Shown here piece after piece: positions 1-9,300 of a stretch of 64,000 nt of DNA. The DNA comes from Maritalea porphyrae. Its GTDB lineage: Bacteria; Pseudomonadota; Alphaproteobacteria; Rhizobiales; Devosiaceae. A model generated the notes under the pieces. It saw only the letters and a program-made list of their open reading frames with translations. It ran no database searches and had not been told where the DNA came from. Within the stretch, counting starts at the first letter, position 1. Every line of letters starts with the position of its first letter. The stretch lies in the NCBI RefSeq assembly GCF_030159895.1, contig NZ_BSNI01000002.1, positions 2,506,306-2,570,305 on the forward strand, read 5' to 3'. Made by a program: the position numbers and the translations under genes.

Positions 1-233
1 ACGTCGCAAATGCTGACGAGCGCGTGCTAAGTACACCAGAACCCGTTGTCTATGTGATGAATCTAGGTAACAGCTCGGTTGATCTGCAACTCCGCGCATG
101 GACCCGCACATCCGACCATTGGGAAACCCGTATGGCGATCAATGAAGCTGGCAAAAAGGCTCTTGATGCAGCTGGCGTGGATATCCCCTTCCCGCACATG
201 CGAATACTTGCGCCAGAACTGGTTCAAAAATAA
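1..233 (+). CDS. MscS-type mechanosensitive channel, 3' end only
   Basis: This is the C-terminal end of a gene that starts before the window; the open frame runs from base 3 to the TAA at 231-233 with no stop. The visible residues include VYVMNLGNSSVDLQLRAW followed by an aromatic-rich segment. This matches the beta-barrel and C-terminal cytoplasmic domain of small-conductance mechanosensitive channels, which open under hypo-osmotic shock to release solutes from the cytoplasm. No membrane segment is inside the window, so the channel pore itself cannot be checked. The family call rests on about 75 residues and the substrate selectivity is unknown. Confidence 0.72.
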   Translation, partial: VANADERVLSTPEPVVYVMNLGNSSVDLQLRAWTRTSDHWETRMAINEAGKKALDAAGVDIPFPHMRILAPELVQK

Positions 234-246
234 TTCACCTTCGCCC

Positions 247-277
247 TTGACCTAGAGCAGCTCCAACCCCCTATTTA
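247..277 (+). promoter_or_regulatory. Promoter with 19-bp spacer before the merR gene
   Basis: A good -35 box (TTGACC, 247-252) and a -10-like box (TATTTA, 272-277) are separated by 19 bp. MerR-family activators typically act on promoters with such overlong spacers, and the spacer holds an inverted repeat GAGC-A-GCTC. The regulator encoded directly downstream probably binds here and controls itself together with the aldo/keto reductase gene. Binding is inferred from spacing and symmetry only. Confidence 0.55.
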
Positions 278-307
278 TCTGAGATAGTCAGATGAAAGGG
301 TGTCAAA

Positions 308-685
308 ATGAATATTGGCGAAGCAGCAAAAATGAGCGGACTATCTCCCGACACCATTCGCTTTTACGAAAAGCGAGGGCTGATCTTGTCTACCAAAAGG
401 GACGAGAAAGGGCACCGCTACTACGCAGAAAGTGATGTGGGGTGGCTGGGGCTATTGGCGTGTCTACGCGGCACCGGCATGCCACTGGCAGAAACCGAAA
501 CGTTCACCCATTTGGTGAACGAAGGTGAACACACAGTGCCAGACCGCATCGACCTTTTGGAAAACCATCGGGAAAGACTGGCCGAAAAACGCGCTGAACT
601 CGACGCCTACGAAAAACACTTGGACGAGAAAATCGCTTACTACAATTCAGTACTTAAAAGCCAAAAACATGAGGCCGCGCAATGA
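308..685 (+). CDS. MerR-family transcriptional regulator
   Basis: A 125-residue protein with the N-terminal winged helix-turn-helix of the MerR family (residues 1-70, including LSPDTIRFYEKRGL), followed by a long charged helix (about 80-117) that would form the dimer coiled coil. No cysteine cluster typical of metal sensors is seen, so the inducer is more likely an organic electrophile or redox signal. An AAAGGG ribosome binding site lies seven bases before the ATG. The stop overlaps the next gene by four bases (ATGA), so the regulator and the aldo/keto reductase are one transcription unit. The 19-bp spacer promoter upstream fits autoregulation. Confidence 0.88.
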   Translation: MNIGEAAKMSGLSPDTIRFYEKRGLILSTKRDEKGHRYYAESDVGWLGLLACLRGTGMPLAETETFTHLVNEGEHTVPDRIDLLENHRERLAEKRAELDAYEKHLDEKIAYYNSVLKSQKHEAAQ

Positions 686-1668
686 ATAAGCCTGAAATTG
701 AACTGTGGACCGGCCAAACAATTCCCCGACTAGGATTTGGCTGCTGGGCCATTGGCGGCCCATTTTGGGCTGATGCCATACCGGTTGGCTGGGGTGTGGT
801 CGACGACAATGAATCCAAAGCCGCAATTGCCGCCGCAATTGATGCGGGGATCAAATTTTTCGACACTGCTGACGTATATGGCGCTGGCCATTCTGAGAAA
901 ATCCTTGGCGAAGCGCTCAAGGGGCATGATGACATTTTTGTGGCCACTAAGTTTGGCAACAAATTCAACGAAGAGAACAAACAAATCACCGGAAAAGGTG
1001 CTGACCGCGCTTACATACGCAAAGCCGTGCAAGCGTCACTTCGGCGTTTACAACGCGAGGTCATCGATCTCTATCAATTGCACATTGACGATCTAGACGG
1101 CGACGAAGCAATCGAAGCTCAAGCCGCCTTAGAAGAGCTCGTCACTGAGGGCCTAATTCGTGGCTATGGCTGGTCATCCGACCACCCAGACCATTCCAAA
1201 CAATGGATTGGTGGCGCAAACTATCGAGCAATTCAGCATGATCTTAACCTGTTCACGCCAGCAACAGAGACACTCGATATTATCAACAAAAACAACCTGT
1301 TGTCGATAAACCGCGCGCCACTTGCCATGGGCATGCTTGGAGGCACGTACAAAATCAATCACAGTTTTGGTGAGGATGATGTGCGCGCAAGCGGCGAGCC
1401 TTGGGTCAATAAGATGGGCGCCGTCAGCAGCGCAGAAGACGCGCAAGAACGTCTAGATGGCATCAGAGAAATCCTAACAAGCGGTGGCCGCACTGTCGCC
1501 CAGGGAGCACTAGGTTGGATTTGGGCACACAATAGTACTGCCATCCCAATCCCTGGTTTTCGCACCGTGGCGCAAGCACAAGAAAATGCCGGCGCGCTCG
1601 AATTCGGTCCACTTGGTGTCGACGCGATTGCTGAAATCGACGCGTTGGTGAAAGGCGAAATTGCCTAA
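682..1668 (+). CDS. Aldo/keto reductase
   Basis: A 328-residue cytoplasmic NAD(P)H-dependent oxidoreductase of the aldo/keto reductase superfamily, with a TIM-barrel fold. The catalytic tetrad is visible: Asp61 and Tyr66 in FDTADVYGAGHSE, Lys90 in FVATKFGN and His134 in LYQLHIDD. The C-terminal cofactor-binding region contains IPIPGFRTVAQAQENAGAL. Members reduce aldehydes and ketones; the real substrate cannot be read from sequence. It is translationally coupled to the upstream merR gene, which suggests induction by a toxic carbonyl or related stress. A strong terminator hairpin follows. Confidence 0.9.
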   Translation: MNKPEIELWTGQTIPRLGFGCWAIGGPFWADAIPVGWGVVDDNESKAAIAAAIDAGIKFFDTADVYGAGHSEKILGEALKGHDDIFVATKFGNKFNEENKQITGKGADRAYIRKAVQASLRRLQREVIDLYQLHIDDLDGDEAIEAQAALEELVTEGLIRGYGWSSDHPDHSKQWIGGANYRAIQHDLNLFTPATETLDIINKNNLLSINRAPLAMGMLGGTYKINHSFGEDDVRASGEPWVNKMGAVSSAEDAQERLDGIREILTSGGRTVAQGALGWIWAHNSTAIPIPGFRTVAQAQENAGALEFGPLGVDAIAEIDALVKGEIA

Positions 1669-1697
1669 GACAACATTCCAAAAATATCAAAAACTAA

Positions 1698-1721
1698 GGG
1701 GTGCCAGCGCACCCCTTTTTT
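1698..1721 (+). terminator. Intrinsic terminator after the aldo/keto reductase gene
   Basis: A seven-base-pair stem, GGGGTGC/GCACCCC with a four-base loop, is followed by six T residues. It lies 29 bases after the aldo/keto reductase stop and faces the 3' end of msrA, which converges on it. Confidence 0.85.
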
Positions 1722-1754
1722 GCTTCAAGCTTGGTCTTATTATTTCTAGCTTCG

Positions 1755-2354
1755 CTAGTGGTCTTTTATGCCCTGATAGGCACGTTTCCCCCAGAGCTGT
1801 TCAACTCGTTTGTTGCGCCCGCAGGTGAACCTATAGAAATTATATTTGAGGCTATTCTTTTTGTAATAGTCTTGGTGATAATCCTCAGCCGGATAAAACG
1901 GCATCGCAGGCTGAACAATTGTTGCCACATGGGCGCCGAGCTCAATTGAGGCCTGCCGCTTCGCCTCTGCCGCTGCCTTCAACTCTTCCTCGCCATCCGC
2001 AAAGATTGCTGTGCGATAGCTCTCCCCGCGATCACAAAATTGTCCATCCGCATCAGTTGGATCGACCGAGCGAAAGAAGATATCAACAAGCTGGCTGTAA
2101 GCAATCACATTGGGATCATAGGTAATCTCAACCGCCTCAAAGTGGCCAGTACCACCCGCCGTTACTTGCTTGTATGTTGGGTTTTCAACAGTGCCGCCAA
2201 TATACCCGGACCGCGCTTCGATTACGCCCGTCACATGTTCAAAGTCGCTTTCAACGCACCAGAAGCAGCCGCCTGCAAATATCGCACGCTCTTCAGCAAT
2301 GCTGGCAGAGCCAATGCCGATGAACAAGGTCAAGGCCGCTAGTGCATATCTCAT
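1755..2354 (-). CDS. msrA: Peptide methionine (S)-S-oxide reductase, exported
   Basis: A 199-residue MsrA that repairs methionine-S-sulfoxide in oxidised proteins. The signature GGCFWCVESDFE contains the catalytic cysteine at residue 30. A hydrophobic N terminus (MRYALAALTLFIGIGSASIA) looks like a signal peptide, so the enzyme probably works in the periplasm. The start at 2354 has GGAG seven bases upstream; an upstream in-frame start would spoil the signal peptide. The C-terminal part has the usual region (FYPAEDYHQDYY). The gene stands alone, convergent with the aldo/keto reductase gene. Confidence 0.93.
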   Translation of the reverse strand: MRYALAALTLFIGIGSASIAEERAIFAGGCFWCVESDFEHVTGVIEARSGYIGGTVENPTYKQVTAGGTGHFEAVEITYDPNVIAYSQLVDIFFRSVDPTDADGQFCDRGESYRTAIFADGEEELKAAAEAKRQASIELGAHVATIVQPAMPFYPAEDYHQDYYKKNSLKYNFYRFTCGRNKRVEQLWGKRAYQGIKDH

Positions 2355-2428
2355 AACTATTCTCCAATCCCTTTTAGCGACATGCAATCAGAATAGCCGA
2401 ACACAAACAACTCACATTGCCTTGAATC

Positions 2429-2459
2429 AAAAAGGGCGCGCCCAAATCAGACGCGCCCC
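2429..2459 (-). terminator. Intrinsic terminator of leuA
   Basis: Read on the minus strand, a GGGCGCG/CGCGCCC stem is followed by five T residues, 22 bases after the leuA stop codon. Confidence 0.8.
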
Positions 2460-2481
2460 AAAACCTGAATTGCAATTGAAC

Positions 2482-4041
2482 TTAACCAGCCATCGCACCT
2501 TGTGCAGCCGCACCGCGCTCGACCAACAAACGGTTGTACGCATTCAAATACGCCCGCGCCGAAGCCACAAGCGTATCGGGTTCTGCTGTTCGACCAGAAG
2601 CAATGCGGCCATTCATTTCAAGACGAACATGCGCGTTAGCTTGCGCATCGGTACCGCCAGTAACCGCATCAACACCATAGTGGACAAGGTGCGGATCGGC
2701 ACCAACCGCTTCTTTAATCGCGTTAAAAATCGCATCCACAGAGCCAGTTCCAGCCACTTTGACCGACTTCTCATCACCTTCAACCGAAACGGTCAATTGG
2801 CACACATGATCACCGCCGATTGACGACGAAACGCTCATCGCCACAAGCTTGATCTTGTCTTCAATCGAGCCCATTTCATCATCGACCAAAGCAATCAAGT
2901 CTTCGTCATAAACGTTCTTTTTGCGGTCAGCCAATTCCTTGAAACGCACGAAGGTTTCTTGGAAAGCATTGTCGCCCAACTCGTAGCCCAAATCCTTCAA
3001 CTTGTCTTTAAACGCAGCACGACCAGAGTGCTTGCCCATTACCAAAGACGTTTCTTTGATCCCAACGCTTGCCGGGGTCATGATTTCGTAAGTTTCTGCG
3101 TTCTTCAGCATACCATCTTGGTGGATACCGCTTTCGTGTGCGAAAGCGTTCTTACCCACAATGGCTTTATTATACTGCACCGGAAAATTGCAGGCAGCTG
3201 CAACAATTTTTGAGGCCCGTGCCAAATGGGTGGCATCAATTTCTGTGTGATATGGCAACGCGTCTCCACGTGTTTGCAATGCCATTACAATCTCTTCAAG
3301 CGCTGCGTTACCAGCACGCTCGCCTAAGCCATTGATGGTACACTCAACTTGCCGCGCTCCTGCCCGAACACCCGCCAAAGAGTTTGCAACGGCCATACCC
3401 AAATCATTGTGGCAATGGGTTGAGAAAATGGCTTTGTCAGAGTTTGGCACGGTCTCGATCAAGGTCTTGATCATCTCGTAATATTCTTCAGGCACCGAAT
3501 AACCAACAGTGTCTGGAATATTGATGGTGGTTGCGCCAGCATTGATCGCCGCTTCAACACACTTCGCCAAAAAGTCCATTGGTGTGCGGGTCGCGTCCAT
3601 ACCTGACCATTCGACATCGTCAATCAAGTTGCGAGACTGGGTTACGGTCTGAGTGACAATCTCCAAAACCTCTTCTTGGGTTTTACGCATTTGGTGCGCC
3701 AAGTGAATTGGCGAGGTCGAAACGAACGTATGAATACGTCCGCGTCGTGCGTGTTTTACTGCAGCACCAGCTCGATCAATGTCAGCGGGGATTGCCCGCG
3801 CAAGGCCTGCAATCACAGCATTCTTGGATCTGCGAGCAATTTCCGACACCGCTTCAAAGTCGCCATTTGACGCAATTGGAAAACCCGCCTCAATAATGTC
3901 GACACCCATATTGTCAAGCAATTCAGCAACTTGCAGCTTTTCTTCGTGGGTCATTGTAGCGCCTGGCGATTGCTCACCGTCGCGCAATGTCGTGTCGAAA
4001 ATATAGACGCGGTCTGTATTGGATTGTGATGTTTGGCTCAT
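2482..4041 (-). CDS. leuA: 2-isopropylmalate synthase
   Basis: A 519-residue enzyme that condenses acetyl-CoA with 2-ketoisovalerate in the first committed step of leucine synthesis. The HMGL-type TIM barrel carries the metal-binding start [15 protein letters not shown] and the later [34 protein letters not shown] is also present. The C-terminal leucine-binding regulatory domain is complete, as expected for the long LeuA type that is feedback inhibited. AGGA lies seven bases before the ATG. The gene is expressed alone behind a leader peptide and attenuator (see 4072-4277). Confidence 0.96.
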   Translation of the reverse strand: MSQTSQSNTDRVYIFDTTLRDGEQSPGATMTHEEKLQVAELLDNMGVDIIEAGFPIASNGDFEAVSEIARRSKNAVIAGLARAIPADIDRAGAAVKHARRGRIHTFVSTSPIHLAHQMRKTQEEVLEIVTQTVTQSRNLIDDVEWSGMDATRTPMDFLAKCVEAAINAGATTINIPDTVGYSVPEEYYEMIKTLIETVPNSDKAIFSTHCHNDLGMAVANSLAGVRAGARQVECTINGLGERAGNAALEEIVMALQTRGDALPYHTEIDATHLARASKIVAAACNFPVQYNKAIVGKNAFAHESGIHQDGMLKNAETYEIMTPASVGIKETSLVMGKHSGRAAFKDKLKDLGYELGDNAFQETFVRFKELADRKKNVYDEDLIALVDDEMGSIEDKIKLVAMSVSSSIGGDHVCQLTVSVEGDEKSVKVAGTGSVDAIFNAIKEAVGADPHLVHYGVDAVTGGTDAQANAHVRLEMNGRIASGRTAEPDTLVASARAYLNAYNRLLVERGAAAQGAMAG

Positions 4042-4071
4042 GATATAGTCCTAATGTGGCCGACCCCGGAT

Positions 4072-4107
4072 AAACAAAACGGGCCGGAAAAATCAAATTC
4101 TTTCGGC
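4072..4107 (-). terminator. Attenuator (terminator hairpin) in the leuA leader
   Basis: On the minus strand a hairpin with a GCCG/CGGC base and an imperfect AT-rich upper stem is followed by CCGTTTTGTTT, ending about 30 bases before leuA. It is a weak but plausible intrinsic terminator. Just upstream a CTGAG/CTCAG hairpin (4141-4161) overlaps the leader stop codon, and a CCCCT/AGGGG pairing encloses it. These are the competing structures expected in an attenuator. Confidence 0.55.
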
Positions 4108-4157
4108 TTTTGTTTTCTCCCCTAAACACCCGCTCTCACGCTGAGAACTGTCGGTAC

Positions 4158-4277
4158 TCAGGGGCTAATAAGGAGGAGGTCGAGGAGTAGGTTTTGCTGA
4201 CCGCGCGCAAGATCAGGTGCCGCAGCATATTGCTGAGCAATCTCTAGATCTTCGATTTTAAACGCGTCGCGTATCAT
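4158..4277 (-). CDS. leuL: Leucine leader peptide of leuA
   Basis: A 39-codon open frame starts with ATG at 4277 (GGAG ten bases upstream) and ends in LLLDLLLISP before TGA. The six leucine codons include a CTA and stand directly before the stop, which lies inside the hairpin at 4141-4161. In ribosome-mediated attenuation, a ribosome stalled at these codons when leucyl-tRNA is scarce lets an antiterminator form; otherwise the downstream terminator stops transcription. The arrangement and the leuA gene behind it make this reading strong, though the peptide itself has no other function I can infer. A possible promoter lies at 4323-4350 (TTGCAG, 16 bp, TATGCC). Confidence 0.82.
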   Translation of the reverse strand: MIRDAFKIEDLEIAQQYAAAPDLARGQQNLLLDLLLISP

Positions 4278-4411
4278 GCAACCATTGCTCCAAGCATTCA
4301 CGAATTAATCAATGCGCTAAAAGGCATAGCAAACTTTTTTGCCGCTGCAAACGCCATAATTTACCATATCCGTCCAAATAGCGCAAAAACTGACGCGCCC
4401 AATCTGTCATT

Positions 4412-4840
4412 CTATGAAAACGTCAACACCGCCAATATCAGCGCCAATGTCGACATGGCTCCGCCAAGCATTCCCAACTTTTTGCCAAGTGCACGTGCGC
4501 CTGCATCACCTGCTGCAACTTTGGGACCAAGGGTGCCGGCATAAAAAACAGCCCCCGTTAGAACGACCACTGCCGCAATTTTGAGCATAAATGTCGCGCC
4601 CAAACCAGCTGGATCAGGATAGGAAATCACAACCATCGCAATGCCGGTCAACCACAACAAAATCACGGCACCCCGGCCAATTCTTTGCAGTTTCTTCAAG
4701 GCGCCGAGCATTGCTTTGCCCGCATCACTTGCAACGTCACCAACGCCCGCCGAAACGACCGCAATTGAAATGCCAACCCCGATGCCTAAAGCCATCGAAA
4801 ACAAATGCACCATCAACAAGATGTTTGATAAAAACGTCAT
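4412..4840 (-). CDS. Small integral membrane protein, function unknown
   Basis: A 142-residue protein with four predicted membrane segments (about residues 5-30, 58-75, 80-102 and 121-141). Between segments one and two there is a charged stretch with DAGKAMLGALKKLQRIGRG. The family is not one I can name with certainty; similar small four-helix proteins are annotated as hypothetical membrane proteins. The start at 4840 is chosen because a G-rich ribosome binding site lies four bases before it. It sits on the same strand as the phzF-like gene upstream with 78 bases between them, so they may be cotranscribed. Confidence 0.7.
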   Translation of the reverse strand: MTFLSNILLMVHLFSMALGIGVGISIAVVSAGVGDVASDAGKAMLGALKKLQRIGRGAVILLWLTGIAMVVISYPDPAGLGATFMLKIAAVVVLTGAVFYAGTLGPKVAAGDAGARALGKKLGMLGGAMSTLALILAVLTFS

Positions 4841-4918
4841 GGTTCCCCCCCATAAGATCCACAAAGGTTAGGCGCGCGCAAACCCCAATGCAAGTGAATT
4901 GCACCTACAAGAAGCGTC

Positions 4919-5815
4919 CTATTCCTCTGGCAGCATCAATGTGCCTTCTGCCAATACGATTGCATTGCCGCCAATGCCAGCATGGGTCAAAACGCCATCA
5001 TCACGCTTGACCTGCGCTTCAATAATACTGGGCCGCCCCATATCTTGGCCTTGCTCGACAACAAAATCGATCAATCCGTCATGTGTGAAATGCAAATCGG
5101 ATAGCAGGCCACAAAGAGCAGCAGCCGCTGAGCCGGTTGCAGGATCTTCGCGCAAATCACCTAAATGAACAAAGCAACGCGCAGCAAATTTCGGGGCGCG
5201 GATCGCATCAATCGGTGTATAGGCATAAACTTCTTTGCTTTGCCCTTCATAAACGCCAGACCAGCCGCGCCGCTCCAACTTGATGTTTGCCAATGCTTCA
5301 CGATCTTGAACTGGCACCAAAACAAACGGCACACCCGCGCTATAGACCGCTGGTTGCATTGCACCGCACCCAATTTGCGCAACGTCTAATCCCAAGGTTT
5401 TTGCAATATCCTCATTTGCTGGCGCATCGCCCAACCTCTCGGGCAATTTTGGCAAACTAAAGCGAGCGTGCCCACTCACCTTGTTGATCCGCTCGGTAAT
5501 CGCAACAATTGTGCCTACTTTTTCTTCCAAGCGCACAGCGGTGATACGTTGGCGCAAACCCAACAGCACAGCTGCCCCAACGGTTGGATGTCCAGCGAAC
5601 GGCAATTCTTCAGACGGTGTAAATATGCGCAGATTGGCTACATGTCGTTCGTTCTTGGGCGAGCAAACAAACACCGTCTCACTCAGGTTGAACTCCTTGG
5701 CAATGTTCTGCATCTGCTCGGTTTGCATATTGTCCGCATCAAACACCACAGCCAGCGGATTGCCCTCCAGCCGTTTTTTGGTGAACACATCAAGAATTGT
5801 ATATGGCAGTTGCAT
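4919..5815 (-). CDS. PhzF-family isomerase/epimerase
   Basis: A 298-residue protein of the PhzF/diaminopimelate-epimerase fold. Typical motifs are LEGNPLAVVFDAD near the N terminus with the catalytic glutamate in NLSETVF, PFAGHPTVGAAVLLG, and REDPATGSAAAALCGLL near the C terminus. Members isomerise double bonds or epimerise small acids; only a few have known substrates, and nothing nearby points to phenazine synthesis. The start at 5815 follows a GGGGGG stretch; the upstream in-frame extension lacks family homology features. It probably acts in the cytoplasm. Confidence 0.88.
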   Translation of the reverse strand: MQLPYTILDVFTKKRLEGNPLAVVFDADNMQTEQMQNIAKEFNLSETVFVCSPKNERHVANLRIFTPSEELPFAGHPTVGAAVLLGLRQRITAVRLEEKVGTIVAITERINKVSGHARFSLPKLPERLGDAPANEDIAKTLGLDVAQIGCGAMQPAVYSAGVPFVLVPVQDREALANIKLERRGWSGVYEGQSKEVYAYTPIDAIRAPKFAARCFVHLGDLREDPATGSAAAALCGLLSDLHFTHDGLIDFVVEQGQDMGRPSIIEAQVKRDDGVLTHAGIGGNAIVLAEGTLMLPEE

Positions 5816-5946
5816 GTTGCCCCCCGCATTGCGCAACAAGGCACCTCTTTTCGCTCCAGGCACCCGTTCAGTATCAATATCATTGATTCGATCATCGCAT
5901 GTAATCATGTCCAGCTGATTTCACCAAAGCAGCATTGGAGAATTTG

Positions 5947-6264
5947 ATGATCACTTGCTATGTAAATTATGAAATCGAGCCCGACAAACTGGCAGAATTT
6001 GAGCACTATGCCAAACTCTGGGTCCCGCTTGTGCAAAAGCACGGCGGCTACCATCACGGATATTTCATGCCCCACGAAAGCGCCAACGATTTAGCGCTCG
6101 CCCTATTTTCGTTTGTATCACTTGCTGACTATGAGCGATACCGCAACGACATAGCGAACGACCCGAAATGTGTTGCGGCATTTCAGTATGCAAATGATAC
6201 AAAGTGCATTCGGCGCTATGACAGGCAGTTTTTGAAGCCATTTATGGCACCAATGGCAAGGTAA
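5947..6264 (+). CDS. NIPSNAP-domain protein
   Basis: A 105-residue protein with the dimeric alpha-beta barrel pattern of NIPSNAP proteins: ITCYVNYEIEPDKLAEFEHY at the N terminus, GGYHHGYFMP in the middle and a C-terminal FLKPFMAP. The family is widespread with no agreed enzymatic role. GGAG stands six bases before the ATG at 5947, which is preferred over the upstream TTG in the same frame. It is divergent from the phzF-like gene with about 130 bases between the starts. Confidence 0.8.
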   Translation: MITCYVNYEIEPDKLAEFEHYAKLWVPLVQKHGGYHHGYFMPHESANDLALALFSFVSLADYERYRNDIANDPKCVAAFQYANDTKCIRRYDRQFLKPFMAPMAR

Positions 6265-6290
6265 ACAACGAAAAATCAGTAGAGACCCTG

Positions 6291-6917
6291 TTAGTACAAG
6301 CGATCTGTTTCATTATACATTGTACGCACCTCAATGTCTTCTACAGGCTCATCCAAATCGCCGTGGTCTTTCAATGCTTGCGCATAAGTTGGCAATCCTT
6401 CGACGCTCTCCCATTTTTCAGGGTTCCACATGCGTGAGCGTATCATCGATTTGCCGCAATGAAAGAAAGCTTCTTTCACACGGACCATAATAGCCATGTC
6501 CGGCAACTTATCATTCACCACCATCATTCCGAGAACCTCTGGGTCCTTTATGATCAGCGCGTCACCATTCACACGAACCACCTCACGTCGGTTTGGAACA
6601 ACAAACAGAATTCCAACGGCTGGATTTTCAAGAACGTTCAACATCGTATCACCTCGGTGATTGCCGATGCGATCTGGAATAGCCAGAGTGTGATCATCCA
6701 AGACTTTAACGAAGCCAGGTGGGTCGCCTTTTGGCGAAACGTCCATAAATCCGCCTGCAGAGATGCTCGAAATAACAACAAATGGCGACTTGGCAATCCA
6801 ATTGCGACAGTGTTGATCAATATGGTTTATTATCTTGTTGCTTTGACTTGGAAACTGTTCGCCTAAAGTCTCTCGAATTTCACTCCCTGTCGTCACTTGG
6901 TGCGTTGGTTCGTACAT
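6291..6917 (-). CDS. PPOX-class flavin-dependent protein
   Basis: A 208-residue protein of the pyridoxamine 5'-phosphate oxidase-like split-barrel fold. Recognisable segments are FMDVSPKGDPPGFVKVLDD and RGDTMLNVLENPAVGILFVV, with a C-terminal segment (CGKSMIRSRMWNPEKW) as in the MSMEG_1061-type subfamily. Such proteins bind FMN or F420 and reduce or oxidise small molecules; the substrate is unknown. The start at 6917 has a GGGAGGGG site just upstream. It converges with the NIPSNAP gene and is transcribed alone. Confidence 0.85.
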   Translation of the reverse strand: MYEPTHQVTTGSEIRETLGEQFPSQSNKIINHIDQHCRNWIAKSPFVVISSISAGGFMDVSPKGDPPGFVKVLDDHTLAIPDRIGNHRGDTMLNVLENPAVGILFVVPNRREVVRVNGDALIIKDPEVLGMMVVNDKLPDMAIMVRVKEAFFHCGKSMIRSRMWNPEKWESVEGLPTYAQALKDHGDLDEPVEDIEVRTMYNETDRLY

Positions 6918-6967
6918 AATTTCCCCTCCCAAATGATGCAGAGTACATCAAAACTGCGACCTGCGAT

Positions 6968-6994
6968 AAAAAAAGGGGTGCTATGAAGCACCCC
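6968..6994 (-). terminator. Intrinsic terminator of ilvC
   Basis: On the minus strand a GGGGTGC/GCACCCC stem is followed by seven T residues, 52 bases after the ilvC stop. A second perfect inverted repeat (TAGCTCT-GGG-AGAGCTA, 7001-7017) lies between gene and terminator. Confidence 0.88.
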
Positions 6995-7045
6995 TCAAGT
7001 TAGCTCTGGGAGAGCTAGGGTTTATTCTATTGAAAGCAAAGCGCC

Positions 7046-8086
<1,041 letters not shown>

Positions 8087-8124
8087 TTATATTCTTCTTA
8101 TGACGGGATTGGTCCCGCCTTGTT

Positions 8125-8754
8125 TCATCGCACGCCGTAAAGCGTTACAAATTGTTCAACTGCGCGCTTGGCATCGCGCACCACATCGGTTTCGCTTAAC
8201 ACCAGTTCTTCACCCAACAGTAGTCGGATTTGCACATCTCTGATCACCAAACCGAAAAATGTTCGAAATGCTTCTTCTTCGTCGCTAAAGTGCAACAACC
8301 CTGCCCCACGACCTGCCTTCAATAGCGGTTTAAGGCGTTGACCAACGGCAAAGCGCCCATTCATCAGAACTGTTGTGCCCAAATTGCTCAGCGGCCCAGC
8401 ATGTGTAATCGCCAACCGGTTCAGTGCAACGGAAATGTCGCCCGATATCACTTTAAGCCAATCAAATGCAAACTGCTCGAGGTGAGACTGCAACGTCTCT
8501 TTAGACATGCGCTGCGGACCAACAGGAACAGAGCGAACCTTTGCCGCTTGCCACTGGACAATCGCTGTAAGCAACCCGTCGCGATCGCCAAACCATTTAT
8601 ACAGCGATTCCTTCGAGCAACGTGCACGCCGCGCCACGCCGGTCATGGTCAGTTTGTCACCGACCTCCACCAACAATGAAAGCGCAATATCGAGCACGTC
8701 CTGCTGACGTGATGTCAATTCTTCATCGCCGAGACGCACTGCTTGAGCCAACAC
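8125..8754 (-). CDS. TetR-family transcriptional regulator
   Basis: A 209-residue regulator with the N-terminal TetR helix-turn-helix: LTMTGVARRARCSKESLYKW at about residues 35-54. The remaining two thirds would form the ligand-binding and dimer domain; its ligand is unknown. The start is GTG at 8754, with TTG at the next codon also possible; GGAG lies a few bases upstream. A 20-bp near-perfect palindrome upstream (8790-8809) is a likely operator and suggests autoregulation. ilvC follows on the same strand 59 bases downstream, so read-through is possible, but a functional link to branched-chain synthesis is not shown. Confidence 0.88.
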   Translation of the reverse strand: MLAQAVRLGDEELTSRQQDVLDIALSLLVEVGDKLTMTGVARRARCSKESLYKWFGDRDGLLTAIVQWQAAKVRSVPVGPQRMSKETLQSHLEQFAFDWLKVISGDISVALNRLAITHAGPLSNLGTTVLMNGRFAVGQRLKPLLKAGRGAGLLHFSDEEEAFRTFFGLVIRDVQIRLLLGEELVLSETDVVRDAKRAVEQFVTLYGVR

Positions 8755-8789
8755 AATTCTCCAATGGTTAAGTGATCGTTATTGACAGA

Positions 8790-8809
8790 ACCGTACCGTA
8801 CGGTTCGGT
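8790..8809. promoter_or_regulatory. Palindromic operator upstream of the tetR-type gene
   Basis: The site ACCGTACCGTACGGTTCGGT is symmetric except for one mismatched pair and lies 35 bases before the regulator start. Position and symmetry fit a TetR-family autoregulatory operator. Confidence 0.65.
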
Positions 8810-9300
8810 AAATTGCAAGAAGAAATTTGAATTTGTGATTTTTCCTTTTTGCATCCCGCTTTGGAAGTGTTTGGCGGGGGTGCAGAACACCATGTTGCGG
8901 GGCTGATGCAGACCCCGGATCTACCCAAGCGGCGCTTGGCGCGTGCGGGGTGGTGCGGGCGGAAATTAAGTATATCTCGCACCGGCCCTTACAACCAAGT
9001 GGCGTTCGCGCAACGAGCGCTGATAAGGGACCTATTAGCGCGGCTAGCGCAACTCCCTTGTCGTCACCCACGGGCTTGACGAGGGAAAGAAACCAACGCC
9101 TCAAAAAACTCCCCTCACCGCCAGACATTCGTCAATGTCCTGAGCGGTTTCAAGAAAAGGTTTGAGCATCATCGCACAAGCTTTTAGCGAGCAAACATCC
9201 CTTAGCCGTAGCAAACAACGGACCAATCCAATGTTGATCCACATCATCGCGCCAAGCGTACTAAGCACCTAAACTGATAGTATATTTCTGGGGGAATGAT
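8810..9300. other. Long intergenic region, GC-rich middle, no gene found
   Basis: About 490 bases separate the TetR palindrome from the flavodoxin gene. The middle (about 8865-9120) is richer in G and C than its surroundings and holds several short inverted repeats, for example CCAAGCGGCGCTTGG (8927-8941). Open frames here have skewed, repeat-like translations and no ribosome binding site. It may be the remnant of a palindromic intergenic repeat family. The last 180 bases are AT-rich and should contain the flavodoxin promoter. Confidence 0.4.

Noticed and set aside
1701-1949. Open frame on the plus strand over the msrA gene
   Set aside because: It lies antisense to the MsrA reading frame, begins in the terminator, and has no ribosome binding site; MsrA motifs are clear on the other strand.
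8715-9128. 137-codon frame on the minus strand across the intergenic block
   Set aside because: It runs through the TetR operator and the start of that gene and its translation is low-complexity and repeat-like, with no domain.
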